This document shows, in pieces, positions 32,325-40,312 of a DNA stretch of 50,077 nt (its first letter is position 1; each line of letters starts with the position of its first letter). The stretch comes from Bacillota bacterium (GTDB lineage Bacteria > Bacillota > Clostridia > Christensenellales > SZUA-584): positions 1-50,077 of the forward strand of contig JAEZHF010000086.1 of assembly GCA_023416745.1 (NCBI GenBank), in the 5' to 3' direction. Both the position numbers and the translations under genes were made by a program. The notes beneath the pieces are model-generated. The model was not told the DNA's origin. It did not search any database and was given only the letters and a program-made list of their open reading frames with translations.

Positions 32325-33287
32325 CTAAGGAGTAAGATTGTCTTCTGCGTAAGCGATAAGTCTAGTTTGGCGAGCCTTCCTCTTCATCCCGATCAGCGCC
32401 ATGCCCAGCATCACCAAGGTGCCGCCCAGCCATTGCGTCCACCCGGCGGCTTCGCCCAGCAGTGTGACGGAAAGTAGCATTGCTGTGAGCGGCATCATAC
32501 CGGAGAATGCCGCCGCCATGGAAGCCGGGCAGCGCTTGATGCCCGCATACCAGCAGATGAACGCCAGCGCTGTCACAAACACGCCGTACCACGCGAGAGC
32601 CAGCCAACCGCTTAAATCAAGCGTTTGCAGCCGTGGGACGGGTTGCTCAAACAACGCGGGCATCAGGCACAGCGCCAGCGCGAAGGCGGCGACCAGTGTG
32701 GTCTGCACGAGCGGGTCTGTCTGCCGCTGCCGCGCCGCACCTTTGACGGCGAACACACGCGACAGTATGTTGAACACGGATTCACTGGCTGCCGCACAGA
32801 GCACCAGCAGGTTGCCCCAAACATGTTCTGCTGAGAGCTTTTGACCCGGGGTAAGCAGCCCTTGTATCAGCAGCACTCCGCAGACTGTGGCAGCGACGCC
32901 CGCCGCTGAGAAAACGCTGATACGTTCCTTGAGCAGCGCCCAGGCGAGGATTGCGGTGATGGCGGGCGTTGCGCCGGTGAGTATTCCGGCTTCCGCCGCG
33001 CTGGTGCGCGCTACGCCGTTCAGCAGGAAGAAACGGAACAGGAATATGCCGATCAGCGCCTGCAGGCCGGTACTGAGCCAGTCGCCCGCCGTCATGCTGC
33101 GCACCATCGCTGCGATGCGCCTGCCGCATACGGGCAGCAGGAACAACAACGCGAACACCATGCTGATCGCCGTAATGGTGAACGTCCCCAAATGTCCCGA
33201 CACGATGCGCGCGCACACCACCGACGTTCCCGCCAGTGCAAATGCGCCCGCTAAATAGGCCGCCCCTTTGATTTTCTGAATACCCAC
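32325..33287 (-). CDS. EamA-family (DMT) transporter
   Basis: A 320-residue membrane protein with ten predicted helices in two EamA repeats. It begins MGIQKIKGAAYLAGAFALAGTSVVCARI, with GVARTSAAEAGILTGATPAITAILAW in the first repeat and the matching CPASMAAAFSGMMPLTAMLLS in the second. Members of this superfamily export amino acids, metabolites or vitamins. It is divergent from a MocR-type regulator gene 111 bp away, a common pairing in which the regulator controls the exporter in response to an amine or vitamin B6 compound. The substrate is unknown. Confidence 0.9.
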   Translation of the reverse strand: MGIQKIKGAAYLAGAFALAGTSVVCARIVSGHLGTFTITAISMVFALLFLLPVCGRRIAAMVRSMTAGDWLSTGLQALIGIFLFRFFLLNGVARTSAAEAGILTGATPAITAILAWALLKERISVFSAAGVAATVCGVLLIQGLLTPGQKLSAEHVWGNLLVLCAAASESVFNILSRVFAVKGAARQRQTDPLVQTTLVAAFALALCLMPALFEQPVPRLQTLDLSGWLALAWYGVFVTALAFICWYAGIKRCPASMAAAFSGMMPLTAMLLSVTLLGEAAGWTQWLGGTLVMLGMALIGMKRKARQTRLIAYAEDNLTP

Positions 33288-33398
33288 TGCTTTCCCCGCT
33301 TCACTGTGCTTATTTTTATGGTATTATCATAACAGAATAACTGGTATGTAAAAGAGCCGGTTAATTGGGAATACCGACAGACCAGTGGAGGTGAGTTC
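33288..33398 (+). promoter_or_regulatory. Divergent promoter region of the EamA and MocR genes
   Basis: The 111-bp space contains an AT-rich centre (33318-33352). On the minus strand TTTACA, 18 bp and GATAAT give a plausible promoter for the EamA gene. Related half-sites CTGGTATGT and CCGGTTAAT occur on the plus strand and may be MocR direct repeats. No perfect operator is visible. Confidence 0.4.
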
Positions 33399-34790
33399 AT
33401 GCTGGGGATAGTTTTAAACCGGACAGGCGAGTTATCGCTGCGGCGGCAGATCTATCAGGCACTCAAAGAGGCGATGACGCTGGGGCGACTGGCCGCGGGC
33501 GAAGTGCTGCCCTCCACGCGGGAGTTGGCGCACGCTCTGGGTGTGTCGCGGAACACCGTGTGCGAGGCTTACGACATGCTGATCGCCGAAGGGTATGCGG
33601 AGAGCCGTCAGGGCGCGCCCACGCGGGTAGCCGCCGGGTTGCTGCTGGACGTGATGGAAAAAGCGCCGGAACGTCCGCAAGCGCCAAGGCGCATTTGGAA
33701 GGCGGATTTCCGGACGGGACAGCCGGAGCTGCGGTTGTTTCCGTGGGCGGCGTTCGTGCAGGTGCTGCACCGCTGTGCGGACAGTTTACCGCTGTCGCAG
33801 CTGGGTTACGCGGGCGCACAAGGGCTGTCGGCGCTGCGCGCAGAAATCAGCGGCTGGTTATACCGTATCCGCGGCATTCAGGCTGACCCGAAGGATATAT
33901 TCATTACCGCGGGGGCGACGCACGCACTGCATATCGCGTCGGAGGTATTGGCGGCTTTAGGGAAGCATGTTCTGGTGGAGGATCCGTGTCACAGCGGCAT
34001 GCTGCAGACGTTTGCGGAGAAAGGATATACCGTGTGCCCGGTGCCTGTGGATGCTAAGGGGATGACGACGGACGGCATCGGTGAATATCCGCCGGGGCCG
34101 GTGTATGTGACGCCGTCGCACCAGTTCCCGATGGGCGGCATACTGACCGCGTCCCGCCGTGCTGCATTGATACAGTACACCCGCGCCAACGATACGTACA
34201 TCATTGAGGATGACTATGACAGCGAGTTCAGGTATGCGGGCGAGCCTGTCTCGCCGATGGTGGCGATGGATAACCAGCGCGTGATTTACGTGGGCACGTT
34301 CAGCAAGGTGCTGTACCCCGCGCTGCGCATCGGGTACGCCATCGTCCCGCGGCCGCTGCAGGAAAGGTGGAGCCGGCTGCGTACGCACACCGACGTGCAG
34401 AACCCATCCATTGAGCAGGCGGCGCTGGCGGAATTCATGCGCTCGCGCAAGCTGGACCGGCATGTACTGGCGATGCGCAAAGCGTACGGACGGCGCAGGC
34501 AGACGCTGATTGACAGTCTGACGGAAGATTTCGGCCACAGGTGGCAGCCGTGGGGCGACACGGCGGGGCTGCATCTGGCGGCAGCGTTTCCCGGCGTACG
34601 CTTTGATGCGGCGTTTCTGGAAGAGGCCAAGCGGCAGGGTATACGCTTGTCCACGGTGGAGGCGCACTGCATAGAAAAAGGACGGCACGAAGACAAGCTG
34701 CTGCTGGGCTACGGCCACCTGACGCCGGAGGAAATCAAAAGCGGCGTGGTGCGTCTGAAGGCGCTGGTGGAGGACTGGCGCGAAAAGTAA
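33399..34790 (+). CDS. MocR/PdxR-family regulator (GntR helix-turn-helix plus aminotransferase-like domain)
   Basis: A 463-residue transcription factor. Residues 1-75 form a GntR winged helix (LRRQIYQALKEAM, LPSTRELAHALGVSRNTV). A fold-type I aminotransferase-like domain fills residues about 105-460, with TAGATHALHIASEVL, EDDYDSEFRY and the PLP-lysine region VGTFSKVLYPALRIGY intact. MocR proteins use bound PLP to sense amines, amino acids or the PLP level itself. Its gene is divergent from the EamA transporter, its probable target. Confidence 0.93.
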   Translation: MLGIVLNRTGELSLRRQIYQALKEAMTLGRLAAGEVLPSTRELAHALGVSRNTVCEAYDMLIAEGYAESRQGAPTRVAAGLLLDVMEKAPERPQAPRRIWKADFRTGQPELRLFPWAAFVQVLHRCADSLPLSQLGYAGAQGLSALRAEISGWLYRIRGIQADPKDIFITAGATHALHIASEVLAALGKHVLVEDPCHSGMLQTFAEKGYTVCPVPVDAKGMTTDGIGEYPPGPVYVTPSHQFPMGGILTASRRAALIQYTRANDTYIIEDDYDSEFRYAGEPVSPMVAMDNQRVIYVGTFSKVLYPALRIGYAIVPRPLQERWSRLRTHTDVQNPSIEQAALAEFMRSRKLDRHVLAMRKAYGRRRQTLIDSLTEDFGHRWQPWGDTAGLHLAAAFPGVRFDAAFLEEAKRQGIRLSTVEAHCIEKGRHEDKLLLGYGHLTPEEIKSGVVRLKALVEDWREK

Positions 34791-34835
34791 ACACAGTATA
34801 AGTACTGCCCTCGTATGATATACGGGGGTGTTTCT

Positions 34836-35330
34836 ATGCTGGTATACGACAGGGAAGCCGCGGTGGACTACGCGCGCAAATGGGCGCTGTCGCGCAACCC
34901 GAACTACTACAACTTTGACAAGCTGGGCGGGGACTGCACCAACTTCGCGTCACAGTGCATCCACGCGGGCGGCGGTGTTATGAATCCGACACCCACGTTC
35001 GGCTGGTATTATTACAGCGCGAACAGCCGCTCGCCGTCGTGGACGGGCGTGGAGTTTCTGTACAGCTTTCTGGTGCGCAAGTCGGGGCCGGGACCGGCGG
35101 GCATTGAGGTGTCCATGGACGAGGTCCAGCCGGGGGATATCTCGCAGTTCGCCAGCGACAAGGGGCGGTACTCGCATTCGCAGGTGATTGTCTCCGTCGG
35201 CAAACAACCGTCGCTGGACAACATTCTGGTTTGCACGCATACTTACGACAGCCTCGACCGTGCACTGTCCACTTACGAGTACACAAAGATGCGTTTTATA
35301 CACATACTGGGCTCGAAGATGGGCAAATAA
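34836..35330 (+). CDS. Putative amidase-domain protein (Amidase_6 type)
   Basis: A 164-residue protein matching the putative amidase domain seen in Clostridia and Bacilli. It begins MLVYDREAAVDYARKWAL, and the likely nucleophile Cys lies in GGDCTNFASQCIHAGG, the His in YSHSQVIVSVG. A C-terminal HTYDSLDRALSTY segment follows. Standalone copies lacking a signal peptide, as here, are common; they may act on wall peptides after lysis or in the cytoplasm. ATG 34836 follows GGGGGTG at 7 bases; an in-frame ATG at 34815 has no ribosome site. Confidence 0.82.
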   Translation: MLVYDREAAVDYARKWALSRNPNYYNFDKLGGDCTNFASQCIHAGGGVMNPTPTFGWYYYSANSRSPSWTGVEFLYSFLVRKSGPGPAGIEVSMDEVQPGDISQFASDKGRYSHSQVIVSVGKQPSLDNILVCTHTYDSLDRALSTYEYTKMRFIHILGSKMGK

Positions 35331-35349
35331 CCATTTTACACAAAAAATC

Positions 35350-35378
35350 TTGAATTCCGCCGTGCAAAAGCATATAAT
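35350..35378 (+). promoter_or_regulatory. Sigma-A promoter of typA
   Basis: TTGAAT (35350-35355), a 17-bp spacer and a perfect TATAAT (35373-35378) lie 33 bp before the typA start. Confidence 0.82.
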
Positions 35379-35411
35379 CATCTGCGGTCATAAAATGTAA
35401 TCGGAGATTGT

Positions 35412-37226
35412 ATGCAAAAACAGGAGAATATCAGAAACATAGCGATTGTGGCGCACGTCGATCACGGCAAGACCACGCTGGTGGATCAGATGCTGCGTCA
35501 GTCAGGCATATTCCGTGTCAATGAGGCGGTGCGCGAGCGCGTGATGGATTCGGAAGATCTGGAGCAGGAACGGGGCATCACGATACTGGCGAAGAACACT
35601 GCGATACATTACGAGGGAGTCAAGATCAACATCGTGGATACGCCGGGTCATGCCGACTTCGGCGGCGAGGTGGAGCGCGTGCTCACGATGGTGGACAGCG
35701 TGCTGCTGCTGGTGGATGCGTTTGAGGGCTGTATGCCGCAGACGCGCTTTGTGCTGAAAAAAGCGTTGGCGCTGGGCAAGCATGTGATGGCTGTCATCAA
35801 CAAGGTGGACAGGCCGGGCGCACGCCCCGACGTGGTGCTGGACGGCATCATCGACCTGTTCATTGAGCTTGACGCGTCGGAAGACCAGCTGGACTTTCCG
35901 GTGGTGTACACGTCCGCGAAGGAGGGCACGGCGTCACTGTCTCCCGAGGAACAGGATGAAGGTATCCATGCGCTGTTTGATGCGATACTGCAGCACGTGC
36001 CCGCGCCGAAAGGCGAGCCTGACGGCCCTGCGCAGTTTCTGGTGAGCAACATTGACTACGATGAATACATCGGCCGCATCGCTATCGGCCGCGTGGAGCG
36101 CGGCGCGCTGAAGCGCGGCATGACGGCCACGCTTTGCAAGGTGGACGGCACCACACAGAACGTGCGCATCACCAAGCTGTTCACGTTTCAGGGGCTGAGG
36201 CGCGTTGAGGCGGAGACAGTGGGCTTTGGGGACATCGCGTCCATCGCGGGCATCCCGGACGTTAACATCGGCGAGACGGTGTGCGACCCTGAGGCGGTGG
36301 AGCCGCTGCCGTTTGTCAAGATTGACGAGCCCACGGTGTCGATGAACTTCATTGTCAACAACAGCCCGTTTGCGGGACGCGAGGGCAAGTACGTCACGTC
36401 GCGCAACCTGCGGGAGCGGCTGTTCCGCGAGCTGGAGACCAACGTCTCACTGCGCGTGGAGGAGACAGATTCCACAGATTCTTTCAAGGTATCCGGCCGG
36501 GGCGAACTGCACCTGTCGATACTGATCGAGACGATGCGTCGCGAGGGCTTTGAGTTCTCGGTGTCCCGACCGCGCGTGATATTGAAGGAAGAAAAGGGGC
36601 AGGTGCTGGAGCCGTTTGAGCTGCTGATGATCGACGTACCGGGCGACTACACCGGCGTGGTGATCGACAAGCTGAACACGCGCAAGGCGCAGCTGGTGGA
36701 CATGAGCACCGAGGGCGGCGCGACACGGCTGGAGTTTAAGATACCCGCGCGCGGATTGATCGGCTACCGTAACGAGTTTATGACGGACACCAAGGGCAAC
36801 GGCATACTGAACCACATATTCAGCGGCTATGAGGACTGGGCGGGCGATATCCCCGAGCGGCAGCGCGGCTCCATCATGGCGCACGAGCAGGGGGAGACCA
36901 CAGCCTATGGGCTGTTTAACGCGCAGGAGCGCGGCCGGCTGTTCATAGGCGCGGGCGTTGCTGTGTATGCAGGCATGGTCGTGGGCGAGAACGCGCGGCA
37001 GGAAGATATCGTGATTAACGTGTGCAAGAAGAAGCAGCTGACCAACACGCGCGCGTCCGGCTCGGACGAGGCGCTTCGGCTGACGCCGGCGACGATACTC
37101 AGCCTTGAGCAGTCGCTGGAGTTCATCGCGGACGATGAGCTGGTGGAGGTCACGCCCAAGAGCATCCGGCTGCGCAAGGCGCTGCTGGGCAAGGATGAGC
37201 GGGCGAGGGCCTACAAGAACAGCTAA
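35412..37226 (+). CDS. typA: Ribosome-associated GTPase TypA/BipA
   Basis: A 604-residue translational GTPase related to EF-G and LepA that helps ribosome assembly and stress adaptation. G-domain motifs are AHVDHGKTTLVD, RGITI, DTPGHADFGGEVER and NKVDRPGARP. The BipA-specific C-terminal domain includes FKIPARGLIGYRNEFMTDTKG. Length is normal for the family. It is a single gene with a near-perfect promoter and a strong terminator. Confidence 0.97.
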   Translation: MQKQENIRNIAIVAHVDHGKTTLVDQMLRQSGIFRVNEAVRERVMDSEDLEQERGITILAKNTAIHYEGVKINIVDTPGHADFGGEVERVLTMVDSVLLLVDAFEGCMPQTRFVLKKALALGKHVMAVINKVDRPGARPDVVLDGIIDLFIELDASEDQLDFPVVYTSAKEGTASLSPEEQDEGIHALFDAILQHVPAPKGEPDGPAQFLVSNIDYDEYIGRIAIGRVERGALKRGMTATLCKVDGTTQNVRITKLFTFQGLRRVEAETVGFGDIASIAGIPDVNIGETVCDPEAVEPLPFVKIDEPTVSMNFIVNNSPFAGREGKYVTSRNLRERLFRELETNVSLRVEETDSTDSFKVSGRGELHLSILIETMRREGFEFSVSRPRVILKEEKGQVLEPFELLMIDVPGDYTGVVIDKLNTRKAQLVDMSTEGGATRLEFKIPARGLIGYRNEFMTDTKGNGILNHIFSGYEDWAGDIPERQRGSIMAHEQGETTAYGLFNAQERGRLFIGAGVAVYAGMVVGENARQEDIVINVCKKKQLTNTRASGSDEALRLTPATILSLEQSLEFIADDELVEVTPKSIRLRKALLGKDERARAYKNS

Positions 37227-37238
37227 GTGAACAGTCGC

Positions 37239-37274
37239 AAAGGCAGGATATCAATCAAATATCCTGCCTTTTTT
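37239..37274 (+). terminator. Rho-independent terminator
   Basis: A 13-bp perfect stem (37239-37251 with 37259-37271) with a 7-nt loop runs into a T tract. It ends typA. Confidence 0.92.
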
Positions 37275-37384
37275 AATTCCGGTGTTTGAACTATCTGTGC
37301 TAACTTTGGTAACTGCTTATAAGGCTGGGTAGAGCAATTTCAATATAATCAAAAAATATTACTGCATGATGAACAATACAATTT

Positions 37385-37426
37385 GTAACAAAATACATTG
37401 ACGCGCATAGTAATATGTGTTACATT
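37385..37426 (+). promoter_or_regulatory. Promoter and candidate operator of the PadR unit
   Basis: TTGACG (37398-37403), a 17-bp spacer and TACATT (37421-37426) form the promoter. An inverted pair GTAACA (37385) and TGTTAC (37418) frames it, and ACAT (37395) with ATGT (37415) is the arm pair typical of PadR operators. The layout fits autorepression. Confidence 0.6.
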
Positions 37427-37445
37427 AAGGATCGGAGGTGAGGTT

Positions 37446-37772
37446 ATGGAACTCAGCAGCGACCTCATACGCGGACATATTGATACGATGCTGCTCGGAT
37501 TCTTAAAGAGCGGCGACAAATACGGCTATGAGATGGGCAAGCTGGTGGCGCAGAAAAGCGACGGGAGGTATGAGCTCAAGGAGCCTTCAATGTACAGCAC
37601 GATCCGGCGGCTGGAAGCGCAGGGGTTAATTGAGGCGTATTGGGGCGATGAGACCCAAGGCGCGCGGCGTCGCTATTACCGCATCACGTCTAAAGGCGCG
37701 GCTGTGCATGCGCAGAACCTGAAAAACTGGGAATACGCGAAAAGCGTGATCGATCAATTATTGGAGGTCTGA
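37446..37772 (+). CDS. PadR-family transcriptional regulator
   Basis: A 108-residue winged-helix repressor of the short PadR type. It shows HIDTMLLGFLKSGDKYGYEM, PSMYSTIRRLEAQGLIEAYW and RRRYYRITSKGAAV. Such regulators usually control a membrane protein encoded directly downstream, here the broken permease-prefix gene 3 bp away. ATG 37446 follows GGAGGTGAGG; an upstream in-frame start at 37398 lies in the promoter. Confidence 0.92.
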   Translation: MELSSDLIRGHIDTMLLGFLKSGDKYGYEMGKLVAQKSDGRYELKEPSMYSTIRRLEAQGLIEAYWGDETQGARRRYYRITSKGAAVHAQNLKNWEYAKSVIDQLLEV

Positions 37773-37775
37773 ACA

Positions 37776-38422
37776 ATGGGCGGTATCAATGATTATCTGA
37801 GCAGTATCAAAAAGCAATATCCGGACACCGAAGAGGTGCGTGAACAGATCGAGGAGCTGCGCGACACGCTGCACCTCAAAACAGAGGAGTATCAGGCGAT
37901 GGGGAGTACATACAATGATGCGGTGAAGGATCGCGTCGATGGGGGACTTAACGCCGCTTCTGGATCAGGTATCCGGCAACAGACGCAGCGCGTACACGAG
38001 CCGCCTGAACTGGCATTATTCTCGTTATGGAGCGCTGCTGGTGGCGGGGGAGTATATGCTGGGCTGGCTGGTGTATTTGCTGTCATCATACCAGTCGGGT
38101 ACGTCCTACATTCCCGCATTTATCACAATAGCCGTATTTCTGGGTGTTGCGCTGGGCGTATGGCTGCTGATCACACACATCCTGTACAAGCGCCAGCTAG
38201 ACGCGGTGCTCACCGTGGGCATGGCGTTACAGGAAGCTGATGCGCATCGCGCTGATCGTTTGGGGCGCAGTATCCTTGGTTCTGTTCGTTTATAACGTCA
38301 GCATGCTTATTTACAATAATGGCTTGTGGTCAGTATGGTTCGTGCTGTTTATCGCCAACTGGCCACTGGGCATATGGCTGTACCACCGCCTGCTGGTGAG
38401 TGGCAAGTACGACGCGGAATAA
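37776..38422 (+). pseudogene. Permease-prefix-domain membrane protein broken by two frameshifts
   Basis: The gene partnered with PadR can be read only by changing frame twice. Frame 1 gives a soluble alpha-helical domain of the 'permease prefix' type (MGGINDYLSSIKKQYPDTEE to VKDRVDG). At 37940-37944 a run of five Gs carries one G too many, and the sequence continues in the next frame as DLTPLLDQVSGNRRSAYTSR with two hydrophobic segments. Near 38224-38238 a second shift leads into RYRKLMRIALIVWG, with two more hydrophobic segments ending SGKYDAE. A four-helix membrane protein of about 215 residues results if both are repaired. The first shift sits in a homopolymer, so sequencing error is possible. 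Two independent shifts make a true pseudogene also plausible. Confidence 0.72.
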
Positions 38423-38436
38423 TCCATACATATACG

Positions 38437-38469
38437 AGCGCTCTGCGGGCTTACCGCTGGGCGCTTTTT
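38437..38469 (+). terminator. Rho-independent terminator with internal loop
   Basis: AGCGC (38437-38441) pairs with GCGCT (38461-38465), with an inner GCGG/CCGC stem, followed by TTTTT. It ends the PadR unit. Confidence 0.72.
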
Positions 38470-38482
38470 GGATTGGCGACAA

Positions 38483-38512
38483 TTGTCAGATCCGGAACAG
38501 CCGTGGTATAAT
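38483..38512 (+). promoter_or_regulatory. Strong sigma-A-like promoter pointing into the antisense of a lipoprotein gene
   Basis: TTGTCA (38483-38488), an 18-bp spacer and a perfect TATAAT (38507-38512) lie on the plus strand, 12 bp from the end of the minus-strand lipoprotein gene. No plus-strand gene starts nearby. It could make an antisense RNA or a long leader for the Crp/Fnr gene at 39119. Confidence 0.5.
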
Positions 38513-38524
38513 CTATTATAGGCT

Positions 38525-39019
38525 TTAGTCGGGATGGCAGCGGCTGCACGGCTCCTTGCCCTCCTGCAGTGCCTGCTCCAATGTGATGGGGATGCTGGAA
38601 TCAGACAGGTGGGAGCATCCGGCCTCGTGATATTTCTCGCCGGATTCGGTGACGTAGACGATGGGCTCGTCGGTGTAGTCTACGAGGTTTTCCGGAGCCA
38701 CAGTGGAAACGGCCTCCGCACTACTCAGCACAACATGGCAGCGGCCGCATGGCTCCTTGCCTTCCTGAATTGCTTGTGCCAGTGTGATGGGGATGCTGGA
38801 ATCAGACAGGTGGGAGCATCCGGCCTCGTGATATTTCTCGCCGGATTTGGTGACGTAGACGATGGGCTCCTTGGCAAAATCGCCGAGGTCTTCGGGGGAC
38901 AGGGTGGACAAAGGCTCCGCGGCACGCACCACCACACCGCCTGATTGGACGGTTTGGGGCACGCAGGCGGCCAGCGCCGCCACATAGAGGGCGAGGAGAC
39001 ACAAAAACAGCTTTTTCAC
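38525..39019 (-). CDS. Lipoprotein with two tandem Cys/His-motif domains
   Basis: A 164-residue lipoprotein with lipobox ALAAC (Cys19), followed by two copies of a domain of about 60 residues. Each reads EPIVYVT-SGEKYHEAGC, SHLSDSSIPITL and ends EPC-RCH. The Cys, His and CxxC residues look like a small metal-binding site. The same domain is often found as a tail on surface or competence proteins in Firmicutes. The two copies are nearly identical in protein and DNA, which shows a recent duplication. The gene has its own minus-strand promoter at 39052-39081. Confidence 0.82.
   Translation of the reverse strand: MKKLFLCLLALYVAALAACVPQTVQSGGVVVRAAEPLSTLSPEDLGDFAKEPIVYVTKSGEKYHEAGCSHLSDSSIPITLAQAIQEGKEPCGRCHVVLSSAEAVSTVAPENLVDYTDEPIVYVTESGEKYHEAGCSHLSDSSIPITLEQALQEGKEPCSRCHPD
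38534..38869 (-). repeat. Direct repeat, two 135-bp units 201 bp apart
   Basis: The units at 38534-38668 and 38735-38869 are nearly identical and encode the two domains of the lipoprotein. The offset is 201 bp, 67 codons, so the frame is kept. Confidence 0.85.
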
Positions 39020-39051
39020 CGGAATCCCCTTTAATTCGATGGATTGTCTCC

Positions 39052-39081
39052 ATTATAGACACGGTACGGCATATATTTCAA
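39052..39081 (-). promoter_or_regulatory. Sigma-A promoter of the two-domain lipoprotein
   Basis: On the minus strand TTGAAA (39081-39076), an 18-bp spacer and TATAAT (39057-39052) lie about 32 bp before the lipoprotein start. Confidence 0.7.
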
Positions 39082-39118
39082 CCATATACTGAAAACACTG
39101 GCATGAAGGAGGCGGCGG

Positions 39119-39757
39119 ATGGAAAAAAGCGTTTTCGACAGATTTCCCTTCTTTGAGCAGATGAAACCGGCGGATGCGGAACTGCTTAAGAGAAGTGTGA
39201 TCAGGCGGGAGCTGGGCAAGGGGCAGATCATGATGGGTGACAACAGCCGCTGTACCGGTATACCGATGGTGCTGCGCGGACGGCTGCGCTTGTTCCGCAT
39301 TTCCGACAAGGGTCGGGAGATGACGCTATACCACATCCGCGAGGGCGAGCTGTGCATCATGGCTGGCGTGTGCGCAATGGGTGACGTGGAGTATGACTTC
39401 TCCATCGAAGCTGAGCGGGACAGCGTGCTGGCTGTGATACCGCCCGATACGTTCAAGGAGCTGCTGTACCGCTGCGACCCGTTTAAGGTTTATGTGTTTA
39501 ACGCGCTGGCGCACAAGCTGATACAGTCTGTCGAGACCATTGAGATGCTGTTGTTCGAGAGCATCGAGGAGCGTATTATGACGTACCTGCAGCATAACGC
39601 CAACGCCGAAAACGAAGTGAAGGCGACTCACGAAAAGCTGGCAATCGAGCTGGGCTCGTCCCGCGAGGTGATCACGCGGCAGCTGAAAAAGATGGCGGAG
39701 AAAGATCTCATTGAATTAAAGCGCGGCAAGATTTTATTGAAAGTAATTTGCGATTAG
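39119..39757 (+). CDS. Crp/Fnr-family transcriptional regulator
   Basis: A 212-residue regulator with a cyclic-nucleotide-type beta-barrel domain (IPMVLRGRLRLFRISDKGREMTL, EGELCIMAG), a long dimer helix, and a C-terminal winged helix with KLAIELGSSREVITRQLKKM. Four Cys residues in the sensory part are not in the N-terminal Fnr cluster pattern, so it is not a standard Fe-S Fnr. Relatives that read LCIMAGVCAMG-type segments often respond to redox or nitrosative stress. Thioredoxin lies just downstream with a palindrome between, so it may be the target. Confidence 0.9.
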   Translation: MEKSVFDRFPFFEQMKPADAELLKRSVIRRELGKGQIMMGDNSRCTGIPMVLRGRLRLFRISDKGREMTLYHIREGELCIMAGVCAMGDVEYDFSIEAERDSVLAVIPPDTFKELLYRCDPFKVYVFNALAHKLIQSVETIEMLLFESIEERIMTYLQHNANAENEVKATHEKLAIELGSSREVITRQLKKMAEKDLIELKRGKILLKVICD

Positions 39758-39761
39758 CGTA

Positions 39762-39774
39762 ACTATGTCACAGT
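39762..39774 (+). promoter_or_regulatory. Candidate Crp/Fnr operator upstream of trxA
   Basis: ACTATGTCACAGT is an imperfect 13-bp palindrome with Crp-like TGTCACA content. It lies 5 bp after the Crp/Fnr gene and about 75 bp before trxA. A TATGAT box at 39796 could be the -10. Confidence 0.3.
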
Positions 39775-39848
39775 AAAAATCTCCAGGCGGCGTTATGATA
39801 AACTCGTCGGACAGGACGAATAATAATTCCGCAAGGAGGTTTAGGGAT

Positions 39849-40172
39849 ATGGCAAAAAATATAACGATGGCAAACTTCAACAAGGAAGTGGTGGAGGCGG
39901 GTAAGCCGGTATTATTGGATTTTTGGGCGTCATGGTGCGCGCCGTGCCGTATGCTCTCGCCGTCGATCGATCAGCTGAGCCAGCAGTATGGCGATAAAGT
40001 GGTGATCGGCAAGGTCAACATAGACGAGGAGCGTGAGTTAGCGCAGCATTTCAATGTGATGAGCATCCCCAGCGTGTTCGTTCTAAAGAACGGCAAGGTT
40101 GTCGACAGCGCGGTGGGCGTGAGGCCCAAGAAGTACTACGAGGATGTCCTCGACAAGGCGATCAGCCATTAA
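39849..40172 (+). CDS. trxA: Thioredoxin
   Basis: A 107-residue thioredoxin with the redox motif in FWASWCAPCRML and the cis-Pro in MSIPSVFVLKNG. It reduces cytoplasmic disulfides. ATG 39849 follows AAGGAGG; an upstream in-frame start at 39795 has no ribosome site. It lies 91 bp after the Crp/Fnr gene on the same strand and has a terminator at 40221. Confidence 0.96.
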   Translation: MAKNITMANFNKEVVEAGKPVLLDFWASWCAPCRMLSPSIDQLSQQYGDKVVIGKVNIDEERELAQHFNVMSIPSVFVLKNGKVVDSAVGVRPKKYYEDVLDKAISH

Positions 40173-40220
40173 TGGGCTGATGCAGGTTTGAAACGTTACC
40201 CATAAGCATCCATCAAATAA

Positions 40221-40248
40221 GGCCACGTGACCCCCGTGGTCTTTTTTT
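40221..40248 (+). terminator. Rho-independent terminator
   Basis: GGCCACG (40221-40227) pairs with CGTGGTC (40235-40241), one G-U pair, 7-nt loop, followed by seven Ts. It ends trxA. Confidence 0.88.
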
Positions 40249-40260
40249 GTGCTTCTAAAG

Positions 40261-40290
40261 TTGAGCCGGGCGGGATACTGCGTGTATAAT
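40261..40290 (+). promoter_or_regulatory. Sigma-A promoter of the 2-hydroxyacid dehydrogenase
   Basis: TTGAGC (40261-40266), an 18-bp spacer and a perfect TATAAT (40285-40290) lie 22 bp before the gene. Confidence 0.78.
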
Positions 40291-40312
40291 GGATGCAGCA
40301 AGGAGGTTTGCG

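Noticed and set aside
38534..38944. A 136-codon plus-strand frame behind the strong TATAAT promoter
   Set aside because: It is antisense to a lipoprotein with a clear signal peptide and Cys/His motifs. Its repeats only mirror the duplicated domain, and no proper ribosome site precedes it.
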